This document shows, piece by piece, positions 45,501 through 53,714 of a stretch of 64,000 nt of DNA; the stretch's first letter is position 1, and each line of letters begins with the position of its first letter. The notes beneath the pieces were generated by a model. The model searched no databases and had not been told where the DNA came from. It saw only the letters and a program-made list of their open reading frames with translations. The stretch lies in NCBI RefSeq assembly GCF_016405885.1, contig NZ_JAEKGC010000013.1:62001-126000 (forward strand). Direction: 5' to 3'. Origin of the DNA: Arthrobacter sp. MSA 4-2 (lineage in GTDB: Bacteria; Actinomycetota; Actinomycetes; Actinomycetales; Micrococcaceae). The position numbers were made by a program, and so were the translations under genes.

Positions 45501-46263
45501 CCTTGGAGCCGGCGCGCTGGACCCCGGGCAGCGCGCCGCCGCGGGACCCGCCGGACCCATCCGGTCTCTCGCCCTGCAGGACGCGGCGGTCGCGTACGGC
45601 CGTGGCGAACCGGTGGTCTCGGGCGTCTCGCTCACCCTGGAGCCGGGCCGCTGGACGGCGCTGACAGGGCCCTCGGGCAGCGGCAAGTCGACCCTGATCG
45701 GCGCCCTGCTGGGATTCCTGCCCCTGAGGTCTGGAAACCTCTTGGTGAACGGCAGCGGAGCAGCCCCCGGGGATTCGATACTGCGCCGGATCGCCTGGTG
45801 TCCCCAGGAGAGCCACCTGTTCAACTCGACGCTCCGGGCCAACCTGCAGCTCGCACGCAGTGACGGCACCCCCATCTCCGAGGCGGAGCTTATCCGGGTC
45901 CTGCACACCGTCGGCCTCGGCCCCTTCCTCGACGGGCTCGACGAGGGGCTGGACGCGCGGGTCGGTGCGGGCGGCACCCGGCTCAGCGGAGGACAGCGGC
46001 AGCGGCTCGCCGTCGCGCGGGCCCTCCTGACCGATGCCGACGTCCTGCTGCTCGACGAGCCCACCGCGCACCTCGACCCGGCCGGCGCCCGTGACCTCCT
46101 GCGCGACCTGCGCCTGGGGCTGACCGACAAGGCCGTGCTGCTCGTGACGCACGACGCCCACGAGGCGGAGCTGTGCGAGGAGGAGGTGCGGATCGGACGG
46201 CACGCCGGCCGGGATGTGTTCCCCGGCAGGGGTGACCTACGCTGGGCGTATGAGCCCGTCTGA
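42565..46263 (+). CDS. cydDC: Fused CydDC thiol/haem ABC exporter
   Basis: CydDC is an ABC transporter needed to assemble cytochrome bd; it exports cysteine/glutathione-type thiols or handles haem. Here the two half-transporters form one 1232-residue chain, a fusion known in several actinobacteria, so this is not a frameshift. The CydD half has membrane helices at about residues 25-310 and an ATPase with GPSGSGKSTLMALL near 390 and LLLLDEPTAHVD. A Thr/Gly/Ala-rich linker of about 80 residues follows. The CydC half repeats the pattern, with GPSGSGKSTLIGAL near 1035, LSGGQRQRLAVARALL and VLLLDEPTAHLD. The CydD signature is LSPGEARR, a mild variant of LSGGQ. The start codon overlaps cydB and the 3' end overlaps the GNAT gene by 14 bp. 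Confidence 0.94.
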   Translation: MSAPGVNATERRRRRGPESPAGPVGSTPAVYLLGVLAAAKAAGLVLVASALAAGIASLADGGLEPGPLLIQGAAGVVLRTLAAWGQDVTAARLVVGVKERVRHAALERVVGDGGSAVLPAGTGGEAGSRAPEAAGTGALSVLLTRGLDGLDKYYTQYLPALVTCAVVPLLVGVRILAADWISAVVILLTVPLVPVFMILIGLHTEERTRDAASALARLSDHLVELARGLPVLVGLGRAAQQTRALADIADRSSARTMATLRTAFLSSLALELISTISVAVVAVFAGVRLIHGDLGLETALLALMLAPECYTPLREVGAAHHASEDGREAGGRVRAILEAPRPRHGARTDRDAVAVSDLTARFAGAGGPLFAGLTFSLAEGRITALTGPSGSGKSTLMALLAGTAAVPGLKITGTLSGAAPGSVAWVPQHPEFLSDTVGEELALYAGLAAGDPALADGLAAVGGPELLGRRTGELSPGEARRVAVARALLRARHQPGVRLLLLDEPTAHVDAASTEAIRGVLRRLRGSLTVLLIAHDERTAGLADATVVLGGPAALDGVLSAAVPNGVAGPGALTAAVEAGTSVELATTARPVESAQQGGTRAGTTADDAGSSGADRSGRPVSVSDPGPSAAPEVPAAGLRAVLALVRPWEPRFLGAASLGLGSSLFAVALTAVSGWLIVRAAEQPPILYLLTAIVGVRFFGIGRSLLRYCERLALHRAVFARADRVRLRVWEGLLHRSEAWRTLARGSGGIESLVGDVDELRDLTPRAVLPPLTALLTGAAAILTTALLLPAALGWQLAVTAAALVAAPAAAVVADRAAGAANVVRRAESLELTARLLRAAPDLAVNDAAGRALSRWKALDHSAARGLRRVAWAAGTGQGLVVLACTAGAIGVLTVSAGVPAETAAVIALMQLALIEPFGAGAAAVQHWGPLRAVAVRLHPVLAPEPDGQDGPAPSGARARRSGAESAARGRRRSTGVRLGAGALDPGQRAAAGPAGPIRSLALQDAAVAYGRGEPVVSGVSLTLEPGRWTALTGPSGSGKSTLIGALLGFLPLRSGNLLVNGSGAAPGDSILRRIAWCPQESHLFNSTLRANLQLARSDGTPISEAELIRVLHTVGLGPFLDGLDEGLDARVGAGGTRLSGGQRQRLAVARALLTDADVLLLDEPTAHLDPAGARDLLRDLRLGLTDKAVLLVTHDAHEAELCEEEVRIGRHAGRDVFPGRGDLRWAYEPV
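46238..46249 (+). promoter_or_regulatory. Possible leaderless promoter of the GNAT gene
   Basis: TACGCT (46238-46243) is followed by 6 nt and the ATG at 46250. The hexamer lies inside the end of cydDC. The same hexamer and spacing occur before the gene at 50236. Confidence 0.45.
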
Positions 46264-47233
46264 GCCTTCCGCCCTGCCCGCTTCTCTCACCTGGCGCCCC
46301 ATCACGGTGGAGGACGTCGACCAATGGCATGAGCTGATCCTGAGGATGGCAGCCGAGGACAAGCCCGACTGGATCGAGGACCGCGCCGACCTGGAGCAGG
46401 CGCTGGCGTCGTCAAAGAACGATCCGCGCGTAGACACCCTGCTCGGCCTCGACGCCGACGGGACCGCCCGCGCCTTCGGCCGGATCATGTTGAACCCTGA
46501 TTCGGTGACGGCCCACAGCGCCGGCGGCGTCGACCCGGCGTGGCGGCGGCGCGGGATCGGGCGGGCGGTCTTCACCTGGCAGGAGCGCCGGGCACGGGAG
46601 CGCCTGGCCGGTGCCGGCGTCAAGGGCGGGGTGCTTCGGACGTACGTCGAGGAGCGGAACCCCTCCCATGTGGCGCTGCTCGCACTCAGCGGGAGCACCA
46701 TCGTGCGGTACTTCACCGAGATGACCCGCCCCCTCTCGGAGCCGATCCCCGATCTCGCCTTGCCGGCGGAGCTTGACCTTGTGACCTTTCATGATGCGAT
46801 TTCTGACGGCGTTCGACTCGCGCACAACGACGCCTTCGCGGACCACTGGGGAAGCGAGCCGCGCGACGAGGAAGCCTGGGGCTTCGTCACCGCCCATCCC
46901 GAGTTCCGGGCCGACTGGAGCCTGGCGCTAGTGGAGAAGCAGACAGGATCCGTGGCCGCCTACCAGATGGCCAGCTTCGATCCGGACTCCCGGGAGCTTC
47001 TCGGCCGGGCCGAGGGTTACACCGATCTGCTGGGGGTCCGCCGTGCCTGGCGGGGCCGTGGCCTGGCCCCGGCGCTGCTGGCGGAGGCCATGCGGCGCTT
47101 CCGTGCGGGAGGCATGGACAGCGCCGGCCTCGGTGTCGATACAGAGAACCCCTCGGGCGCCCTCGGCTTGTATGAGCGGATGGGGTACGTGCCCACGCAG
47201 CGCTCGTTGGCGTTCGACCTCACCATGACCTGA
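46250..47233 (+). CDS. Tandem GNAT family N-acetyltransferase
   Basis: This is a cytoplasmic acetyltransferase with two GNAT repeats; the substrate is unknown. The ATG at 46250 gives 327 residues starting MSPSEPSALPASLTWRPI. The first GNAT covers about residues 10-165, with the acetyl-CoA loop region VDPAWRRRGIGRAVFTW. The second covers 175-327, with LLGVRRAWRGRGLAPALLAEAM followed by GVDTENPSGALGLYERMGY. It lies inside the end of cydDC by 14 bp, but a TACGCT hexamer 6 nt before the ATG suggests its own leaderless promoter as well. No functional tie to cytochrome bd is apparent. Confidence 0.88.
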   Translation: MSPSEPSALPASLTWRPITVEDVDQWHELILRMAAEDKPDWIEDRADLEQALASSKNDPRVDTLLGLDADGTARAFGRIMLNPDSVTAHSAGGVDPAWRRRGIGRAVFTWQERRARERLAGAGVKGGVLRTYVEERNPSHVALLALSGSTIVRYFTEMTRPLSEPIPDLALPAELDLVTFHDAISDGVRLAHNDAFADHWGSEPRDEEAWGFVTAHPEFRADWSLALVEKQTGSVAAYQMASFDPDSRELLGRAEGYTDLLGVRRAWRGRGLAPALLAEAMRRFRAGGMDSAGLGVDTENPSGALGLYERMGYVPTQRSLAFDLTMT

Positions 47234-47344
47234 CCGCCGTCGCTCACCCTGGCCTGCCCGCCGTCGGCTGGCCTGGCCTGACCACCGGGCGCAGGGCTCC
47301 CCACCGTGCCTTTTTGCGGCGGCCGGTGCGCCCAACCGCGACAG

Positions 47345-47540
47345 GCGCACCCGAAAACGACACGCGCGCCTGATATTTCCCGTTCGGCCGTCGCTTTCGG
47401 GTGCGCTGGTCGCGTTCTGGTTCGGTCGTCGCAGGTAGGTGTGCCCTTCACGCCACGGAGAGGTCGGTGAGGGCACCGCACCCGAAAGCGGTCCGCCTAC
47501 CCGGAAACGACGAACGCACCCGGAATTTCGGGTGCGTTCG
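47345..47540. repeat. Two dispersed palindromic elements between the GNAT gene and parC
   Basis: This gap of 388 bases (47234-47621) holds no convincing gene. Element C pairs GCGCACCCGAAAACGAC (47345-47361) with 47390-47406 (16 of 17 bases). Element D has a perfect 12-bp stem, CGAACGCACCCG (47511-47522) with 47529-47540, and CACCCGAAAGCGG upstream near 47479. Both share the CACCCGAAAGCGAC core with the elements at 38.1-38.3 kb. Confidence 0.8.
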
Positions 47541-47621
47541 CCGCTTTGGAGTGCGCTCGTCGTTAACGGGTCCGCTGGTCGTTTCAGACGCGGCCCTGCC
47601 GCTGGCCGGCTCCCCGCCGGG

Positions 47622-50138
47622 CTATGCCGGAGCCGGAGCCGACCCGCCGTCCTCCGCCGCGGGCCAGGACAGTGCCGGACCGATGACGTCGATCTGCTGG
47701 GTCAGGGCGATTCCCGACCCGTCACGCCGGCCGTGCTCGGTCGGCAGGGCCCGGGCCACACCCGTGGAGGACGCCGCCTTCGCCGGTCCGTGCCCGGCCC
47801 ACGCCAGCGCCAGGCCGTCCTCGCCGCTGAGGAAGCGGTGGGCCCGCACGCCGCCGGTTGACCGGCCCTTGGCGGGGTACTCGGCGAAATCGGTCACCTT
47901 CACCGACCCAGGGGAGGTTCCGGGGAGGGCGCCGCTTGAGGTGGCGACGGTGACGACGACGGCGGTCGGGTCCGCCGCAGCGACCACACTGAAGGACAGC
48001 ACGGAGTCACCCGCGGCGAGCTTGATGCCGCTCATGCCTCCGGCGGTCCTGCCCTGCGGGCGCACCGCGGAGCCCGCGAAGCGAAGCAGCTGGGCCTGCC
48101 GGGTGAGAAAGACCAGCTGGTCGTCGTCCCCGGCGGGGGCGATGCCCACCACGGCGTCCTTCGGCTTCAGGGCGATAATCTCCCAGTCGTCCCGGTTCAG
48201 CGGGTACTCGGGGGTCACCCGCTTCACCACGCCCTGGGCCGTGCCGAGCGCCAGCACAGTGTTCAGCGGCGCCAGGCCTACGAGGGTCTCACCGCGCTCA
48301 AGGGTGATGAACTCCTTCGCGGGCACGCCGCCGGCAAGGTTGGGCACCCCGGCGCTGGGCGGAAGGGCCGGCATGTCCATGACCTGCAGGCGGATCATGC
48401 GTCCGCTCGAGGTGACCGCGGCGATCTCGGCCCGCGCCGTCGTGGGCACGATGGAGCGGAAGGCGTCGTGCTTGATCCGCTGCCCGTCAGTGAGCGGTTC
48501 ACGGTCGGCGGTCCGCGCGATCTGGCCCGACGCCGATAGCACCGCCCAGACCGGGTCGTCGGAGATCTCCAGCGGCAGCACAGACTTGGCGCCCTTGCCC
48601 GCGGCCTCGGGGAGCGCCGAGCCCTTCAGGGGGGCCGCGGCCTCCGACTCCAGCAGCACGGTGCGCCGCGGGGTGGCGAACTTTTCGGAGATGGTGCCGA
48701 GCTCGTCGGAGACGAGGGTGCGCAGGAGCTCCTCGGAGCCCAGGATCCGCTCGAGTTCCTCGATCTCGCGGCGCAGCTGGTCCTGCTCCTTCTCCAGTTC
48801 GATGCGCGAGTACTTGGTGAGCTGGCGCAGCCGCAGCTCGAGGATGTGGTTCGCCTGGATCTCGGAGAGGTCGTAGATCGACATCAGGCGCTCCCGCGCG
48901 GCGGCGGCCTCGTCGGAGGACCGGATGATCTGGATGACCTCGTCGATGTCGACGATCGCGATCAGCAGGCCCTCGACCAGGTGCAGGCGGTCCTTCTTGC
49001 GGCCCAGCCGGTACGCGGTGCGCCGGCGGACCACGAGGATCCGGTGGTCGACGTACACCTGGAGGAGTTCGAGCAGACCCAGCGTGCGGGGCTGGCCGTC
49101 CACCAGGGCCACGTTGTTGATGCCGAAGGAATCCTCCATCGGGGTGTGCCGGTAGAGCTGGGCGAGGACGGCGTTGGGGTTGAAGCCGTTCTTCAGCTCG
49201 ATGACCAGGCGCAGCCCGTGCATGCGGTCGGTCAGGTCGACGATGTCGGAGATGCCCTGGAGCTTCTTGGACGTCACCGCGTCCTTGATCCGCTCGATGA
49301 CCTTCTCCGGGCCCACGGTGTAGGGCAGCTCGGTGACGACCAGGCCGGTGCGGCGGGCCGAGAGCTGCTCGATCTCCACCTTCGCCCGGGTCTTGAAGGA
49401 ACCCCGCCCGGTGGCGTACGCATCGCGGACCCCGGCCAGGCCCACGATCTTGCCGCCGCTGGGCAGGTCGGGCCCGGGGATGAAGCGCATCACGTCGTCG
49501 AGCCCGGCGTCGGGGTGGGCGATCAGGTGGCGGGCCGCGGCGATGACCTCGCCGAGGTTGTGCGGGGCCATGTTGGTGGCCATGCCGACGGCGATGCCGC
49601 TGGCGCCGTTGACGAGCAGGTTCGGGAACGCCGCCGGCAGGACCTCCGGCTGCATCAGCTGGTTGTCGTAGTTCGGCACGAAGTCGACGACGTCCTCGTC
49701 GAGGTGGTCGGTGAGGCTCAGGGCCGGGGCGGCGAGCCGGGCCTCGGTGTACCGGGGGGCGGCGGGGCCGTCGTCGAGGGAGCCGAAGTTGCCGTGGCCG
49801 TCGATCAGGGGCAGGCGCAGGGAGAAGTCCTGGGCCATGCGGACCATCGCGTCGTAGATGGCGGCGTCGCCGTGCGGGTGCAGCTTGCCCATGACCTCCC
49901 CGACGACGCGGGCGGACTTCACGTGGCCGCGGTCGGGACGCAGGCCCATGTCGGTCATCATGTACAGGATGCGCCGCTGCACCGGCTTCAGGCCGTCGCG
50001 GGCGTCGGGGAGCGCGCGCGAGTAGATCACCGAATAGGCGTACTCGAGGAACGAGTCCTGCATTTCGGACTCGACATCGATGTCGATGATGTTCTCGGTG
50101 AAGTCTTCGGGCGGAGCTGTTTTTTGGCGCCTGGCCAT
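47622..50138 (-). CDS. parC: DNA topoisomerase IV subunit A (ParC/GyrA-like)
   Basis: This is the DNA-cleaving subunit of a type IIA topoisomerase, partner of the ParE at 36-38 kb. The 838-residue protein has the catalytic Tyr130 in APRYTEARL, the [11 protein letters not shown] segment and a C-terminal beta-pinwheel with GyrA-box-like repeats. In the quinolone-resistance region ([18 protein letters not shown]) the residue equivalent to E. coli GyrA Ser83 is Ala92, while the Asp87 equivalent (Asp96) is kept. It is divergent from the GNAT/acyl-CoA synthetase gene. Confidence 0.93.
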   Translation of the reverse strand: MARRQKTAPPEDFTENIIDIDVESEMQDSFLEYAYSVIYSRALPDARDGLKPVQRRILYMMTDMGLRPDRGHVKSARVVGEVMGKLHPHGDAAIYDAMVRMAQDFSLRLPLIDGHGNFGSLDDGPAAPRYTEARLAAPALSLTDHLDEDVVDFVPNYDNQLMQPEVLPAAFPNLLVNGASGIAVGMATNMAPHNLGEVIAAARHLIAHPDAGLDDVMRFIPGPDLPSGGKIVGLAGVRDAYATGRGSFKTRAKVEIEQLSARRTGLVVTELPYTVGPEKVIERIKDAVTSKKLQGISDIVDLTDRMHGLRLVIELKNGFNPNAVLAQLYRHTPMEDSFGINNVALVDGQPRTLGLLELLQVYVDHRILVVRRRTAYRLGRKKDRLHLVEGLLIAIVDIDEVIQIIRSSDEAAAARERLMSIYDLSEIQANHILELRLRQLTKYSRIELEKEQDQLRREIEELERILGSEELLRTLVSDELGTISEKFATPRRTVLLESEAAAPLKGSALPEAAGKGAKSVLPLEISDDPVWAVLSASGQIARTADREPLTDGQRIKHDAFRSIVPTTARAEIAAVTSSGRMIRLQVMDMPALPPSAGVPNLAGGVPAKEFITLERGETLVGLAPLNTVLALGTAQGVVKRVTPEYPLNRDDWEIIALKPKDAVVGIAPAGDDDQLVFLTRQAQLLRFAGSAVRPQGRTAGGMSGIKLAAGDSVLSFSVVAAADPTAVVVTVATSSGALPGTSPGSVKVTDFAEYPAKGRSTGGVRAHRFLSGEDGLALAWAGHGPAKAASSTGVARALPTEHGRRDGSGIALTQQIDVIGPALSWPAAEDGGSAPAPA

Positions 50139-50223
50139 AGCGGTGGGGGTTCCTCAACTTGGATCTGCGGGCATTTCGTTGGCGGGCCCGGACGCGCTAC
50201 AGACGCGCGCCGACGTTGCCCAC

Positions 50224-50235
50224 TACGCTGAGTCT
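50224..50235 (+). promoter_or_regulatory. Likely leaderless promoter of the GNAT/acyl-CoA synthetase gene
   Basis: TACGCT (50224-50229) is followed by exactly 6 nt and ATG at 50236. No Shine-Dalgarno sequence is present, which also supports this start over the longer open frame. Confidence 0.55.
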
Positions 50236-52965
50236 ATGGTGGCCGACGGACATTACCCCGAATATTGGGAAGCCGATGTCGTGCTGCGCGACGGCGGGAC
50301 GGGCCATCTGCGGCCCATCGCGCCCTCGGATGCGGACGCCGTCCAGGCCTTCCACGGCCGGCAGTCGGAGAACTCGATCTATCTGAGGTTCTTCACCTAC
50401 AAGGCCACGCTGAGCGCCAAGGAGCTCAAGCGCTTCACCGAGGTGGACCACCACGACCGGGTGGCGTTCGTCATCACCCGGGGCGCGGACATCATCGGGA
50501 TCGGCCGCTACGACCGGCTGGACGACCCCACCGAGGCGGAGGTGGCGTTCAACGTTTCGGACGCCTACCAGGGCCGCGGGGTCGGCTCGATCCTGCTCGA
50601 ACACCTCGCCGCGGCCGCCCGGGAGAACGGCATCCGGCGCTTCTCCGCCGAGGTGCTCCCGGAGAACCGCAAGATGATCACGGTTTTCGCCGAGGCCGGC
50701 TACGAGGTCGAGCGCCACTTCGACGACGGCGTCGTCGAGCTCCGGTTCGACATCGATGCGACGCGGAAGTCCCGGGCGGTGATGGAGGCACGGGAACACC
50801 GGGCGGAGGCCCGCAGCGTGGCGGGCCTGATGAGCCCCGCCTCGGTCGCGGTGATCGGCGCCAGCCGCCGGTGGGGCAGCGTCGGCCACGCCCTCCTTGG
50901 GCACATCACCGAGGGCGGGTTCGCCGGCACCGTGTACGCGGTGAACCCGGAGGCCTTCGAACTCGGGGGCGGGGTCTCCTACGCCTCGGTGCGCGAGGTC
51001 CCCGGCCCGGTGGACCTGGCCGTCATCGCCGTGCCGAAGGACCAGGTGGACCCGGTGGTGGATGAATGTGCCGCCGCCGGCGTCCGCGGCCTGCTGGTGG
51101 TCACCTCCGGGTACGCCGAGGACGGCGCGGAGGGCCTGGCCCGGCAGCGCGCCCTGGTGGCCCGGGCCCGGGCGCAGGGCATGCGCGTGGTGGGCCCGGC
51201 CTCGCTGGGGATCGTCAACACGGACCCCTCGGTGCGCCTGAACGCCTCGATGGCGCCGGCCCTGCCCCGGCGCGGGGGCCTCGCCCTGTTCAGCCAATCC
51301 GCCGGCCTCGGGGTGCTGCTGTACTCGGCCGCGGCCCGCCGCGGACTCGGGGTTTCCTCGATCATCTCCGCAGGCAATCGGGCCGACGTCTCCGGCAATG
51401 ACGCCATGCAGTACTGGGAGGACGACGGCGCCACGTCGGCCGTGGCGCTCTACCTCGAGACGATCGGCAATCCGCGCAAGTTCTCCCGCATCGCCCGGCG
51501 GCTGGCGCAGACCAAGCCGGTGATCGTGGCAAAGTCACCCGTGACGGGCCTGCAGCTGCCGCCCGGGCACGCGGTGCGCACCACGCAGGCCCCGCCGGCC
51601 GCCCTCGACGCGATGCTGCGCCAGTCCGGGGTGATCCGGGTGGAAACCACCGAGCAGCTCATGGACGTCGCCTCGATCGTCGCCTCCCAGCCGCTGCCGG
51701 CCGGGCCCGGGATCGCCGTCTTCTCGAATTCCGCCGCCCTGGGCAAGGTGCTCGCCGACGCCGTGACCGCCCAGGGGATGACGGTGGCCGCCGTCGTGGC
51801 GGACCTGGACCTCGACGCGGGCCAGTCGGTCGCCCTGCCGTCCCTCGAGGCCGCTGTGGCCGGGGCGCTGGCGCGGGAGGACGTCCACGCGGCGATCATC
51901 ACCACGCTTCCGGCCCGGGGCCTGCCCGCAGAGACCGTCTCCGCGGCCCTGCAGGCCTGCGGGGAGGCCGCCGGCAAGCCCGTGGTCGCCTCCTTCACCG
52001 GCGTGCTCGACCCGCAGCTGCAGCTCGACGGCCTCGTGGAGGCCTCCCCGGCGGACCCGGCGGTTCCGGCGGCGGATGAGGCACGGGCGGGAGCAGGGCT
52101 GCAGCGCGGGCTTCCGGCCTTCGCCAGCCCGGGGGCCGCGGTGGCGGCCCTCGGCGCCGTCGTCGCCTACACCCGCTGGCGCGCCCGGGACCACGGCGAG
52201 TACGCCGAGCTTCCCGGAACGGACGACGACGCGGCCGCCGAGCAGCTCGAGGGGATCCTCGGCCGGGTCAGCGGCGTCGGCCTGACGCGCCTGAGCGCCG
52301 AGGAGGGTGCGGTGCTCCTCGGCCACTACGGGATCGACGTGCTGCCCTCGGCCTCGTTCGACTCCGCCGACGAGGCCGTGAAGGCCGCCGACCAGCTCGG
52401 CTGGCCGGTGGCGCTGAAGACCACCGACGAGCACCTGAGACACCGCCTCGACCTGGGCGGGGTGCGCCTGGGCATCGAGGACGCCGAGGCGCTGCGGGCC
52501 AATATCGTCGCGATGGAGAAGGCGCTTGCCCCCTTCGGAAGCTTCGGCATGGAGGTGCAGTCGATGGCGCCTTCGGGGCAGGCGTGCACCCTGCGCGCGA
52601 TCGAGGACCCGCTCCTGGGCCCGGTGCTGTCCTTCGGTCTGGCCGGGGACGCCGTGAACGTGCTCGACGACTGGGCCCACGGCGTTCCGCCCCTGACCAC
52701 CGTCGATGTGGCCGACCTGGTCCGGGCACCGCGGGCGTCGCGGAAGCTGTTCGGCTACCAGGGCCTGCCCCCGGCCGACATCGCCGCCGTTGAGGACCTC
52801 GTGGCGAGGGTGGCCCTGCTCAAGGACAACCACCCCGAGATCGCCCTGCTCGAATTCAACCCCGTGTTGGTGGCCACCTCCGGCCTGGCGATCCTCAGCG
52901 CCACCATCGACGTCGGCAACCCGCGGCACCGCACCGACAGCGCCCGCCGGGCGATGAGGGACTGA
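50236..52965 (+). CDS. GNAT domain fused to ADP-forming acyl-CoA synthetase-like protein (Pat-like lysine acetyltransferase)
   Basis: This probably is a protein lysine acetyltransferase of the Pat/YfiQ kind, or an acetate-CoA ligase with a GNAT. The 909-residue chain begins with a GNAT (residues 15-175; acetyl-CoA loop NVSDAYQGRGVGSILLEHL). A CoA-binding Rossmann domain follows (SVAVIGASRRWGSVG near 215), then succinyl-CoA-ligase-like parts (LFSQSAGLGVLL) and an ATP-grasp domain at the C-terminus (WPVALKT, GGVRLGI, LLEFNPVLVAT). The GNAT is N-terminal, unlike E. coli Pat. The SHTG-type motif with the phosphorylatable His of active synthetases seems to read RTTQ here, so the synthetase part may be a sensor and not an enzyme. 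The start is supported by a -10 hexamer 6 nt upstream. Confidence 0.88.
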   Translation: MVADGHYPEYWEADVVLRDGGTGHLRPIAPSDADAVQAFHGRQSENSIYLRFFTYKATLSAKELKRFTEVDHHDRVAFVITRGADIIGIGRYDRLDDPTEAEVAFNVSDAYQGRGVGSILLEHLAAAARENGIRRFSAEVLPENRKMITVFAEAGYEVERHFDDGVVELRFDIDATRKSRAVMEAREHRAEARSVAGLMSPASVAVIGASRRWGSVGHALLGHITEGGFAGTVYAVNPEAFELGGGVSYASVREVPGPVDLAVIAVPKDQVDPVVDECAAAGVRGLLVVTSGYAEDGAEGLARQRALVARARAQGMRVVGPASLGIVNTDPSVRLNASMAPALPRRGGLALFSQSAGLGVLLYSAAARRGLGVSSIISAGNRADVSGNDAMQYWEDDGATSAVALYLETIGNPRKFSRIARRLAQTKPVIVAKSPVTGLQLPPGHAVRTTQAPPAALDAMLRQSGVIRVETTEQLMDVASIVASQPLPAGPGIAVFSNSAALGKVLADAVTAQGMTVAAVVADLDLDAGQSVALPSLEAAVAGALAREDVHAAIITTLPARGLPAETVSAALQACGEAAGKPVVASFTGVLDPQLQLDGLVEASPADPAVPAADEARAGAGLQRGLPAFASPGAAVAALGAVVAYTRWRARDHGEYAELPGTDDDAAAEQLEGILGRVSGVGLTRLSAEEGAVLLGHYGIDVLPSASFDSADEAVKAADQLGWPVALKTTDEHLRHRLDLGGVRLGIEDAEALRANIVAMEKALAPFGSFGMEVQSMAPSGQACTLRAIEDPLLGPVLSFGLAGDAVNVLDDWAHGVPPLTTVDVADLVRAPRASRKLFGYQGLPPADIAAVEDLVARVALLKDNHPEIALLEFNPVLVATSGLAILSATIDVGNPRHRTDSARRAMRD

Positions 52966-53029
52966 CCGGATGCACCCGCCGCCCACCGGCGGTTAGGCAG
53001 AGCGGACGCGGGTAGGGGAAACTGGGACC

Positions 53030-53707
53030 ATGACCCTTTCGCTCTCCCCGCAGCGTCGTGACCTCGATTCCTCACTTGAGCGCGCGGGCTTCTACCCACG
53101 GCTGGTCGCCGACGTCGTCCACGATGCGCTCGACGGCCGGGAGCCGCTCTCCCATGTTGTGCACCTCGAGACCCATTTCGAGCGCACCGAGGTGCACCGC
53201 CACATCACCGTGCTCGTCCTCACCGAGGACATGCTGGTCATCACGCACGTCGACGACCAGCAGCTCGACGATGCCGGTGAGCAGGTCACCGCCCAGATCT
53301 CCACCGAATCCGTTCCCGTGAGCCAGATCCGCTCCGTCGTCCTCAGCTACCTCTACGCCCAGCCCCAGGATTACAAGCCCTCCGATCCGGCGCGGGAAAT
53401 GACCCTCGCTATAGCCTGGTCCGGCGGGCAGCGCCTGGACATGGGCCCGGCCTCCTGCGGGGACCCGCAGTGCGACGCCGACCACGGCTACACCGGCACG
53501 ATCGCCCAGGAGGACATCGTGCTGCGCGTCAGCGCCGAGGCCGACGGCGTCCAGGCGGTCCAGAACGCGAAGTCCTTCGCCCGCGCGCTGCGCAAGGTGA
53601 ACACCGCCAGCCCCGTGGGAGGCGGCGCCGTGCTGACCTCCGACGGCGGAGGACGACGCCAGCCCGGCTTCGCCGGACGGTTCACCCGGGCCCCCCACGG
53701 GCGGTAG
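53030..53707 (+). CDS. DUF5998 family protein
   Basis: This is a conserved actinobacterial protein of unknown function, 225 residues, soluble. It starts MTLSLSPQRRDLDSSLERAGFYP and contains VVHLETHFERTEVHRHITVLVLTEDML, a PH-like beta-rich pattern, and a short CGDPQCDADHGYTG motif with two Cys that may bind a metal. The tail is disordered (Gly/Arg). The phosphodiesterase gene follows 7 bp later and tdk overlaps that, so the three are probably one operon; partnership with the phosphodiesterase is conserved in many actinobacteria as I recall. Confidence 0.85.
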   Translation: MTLSLSPQRRDLDSSLERAGFYPRLVADVVHDALDGREPLSHVVHLETHFERTEVHRHITVLVLTEDMLVITHVDDQQLDDAGEQVTAQISTESVPVSQIRSVVLSYLYAQPQDYKPSDPAREMTLAIAWSGGQRLDMGPASCGDPQCDADHGYTGTIAQEDIVLRVSAEADGVQAVQNAKSFARALRKVNTASPVGGGAVLTSDGGGRRQPGFAGRFTRAPHGR

Positions 53708-53714
53708 AGGGTCC

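Noticed and set aside
42565-46263. cydD-cydC joined by a sequencing error
   Set aside because: Both halves are in one frame with a long linker and no missing domains, and fused CydDC occurs in other actinobacteria.
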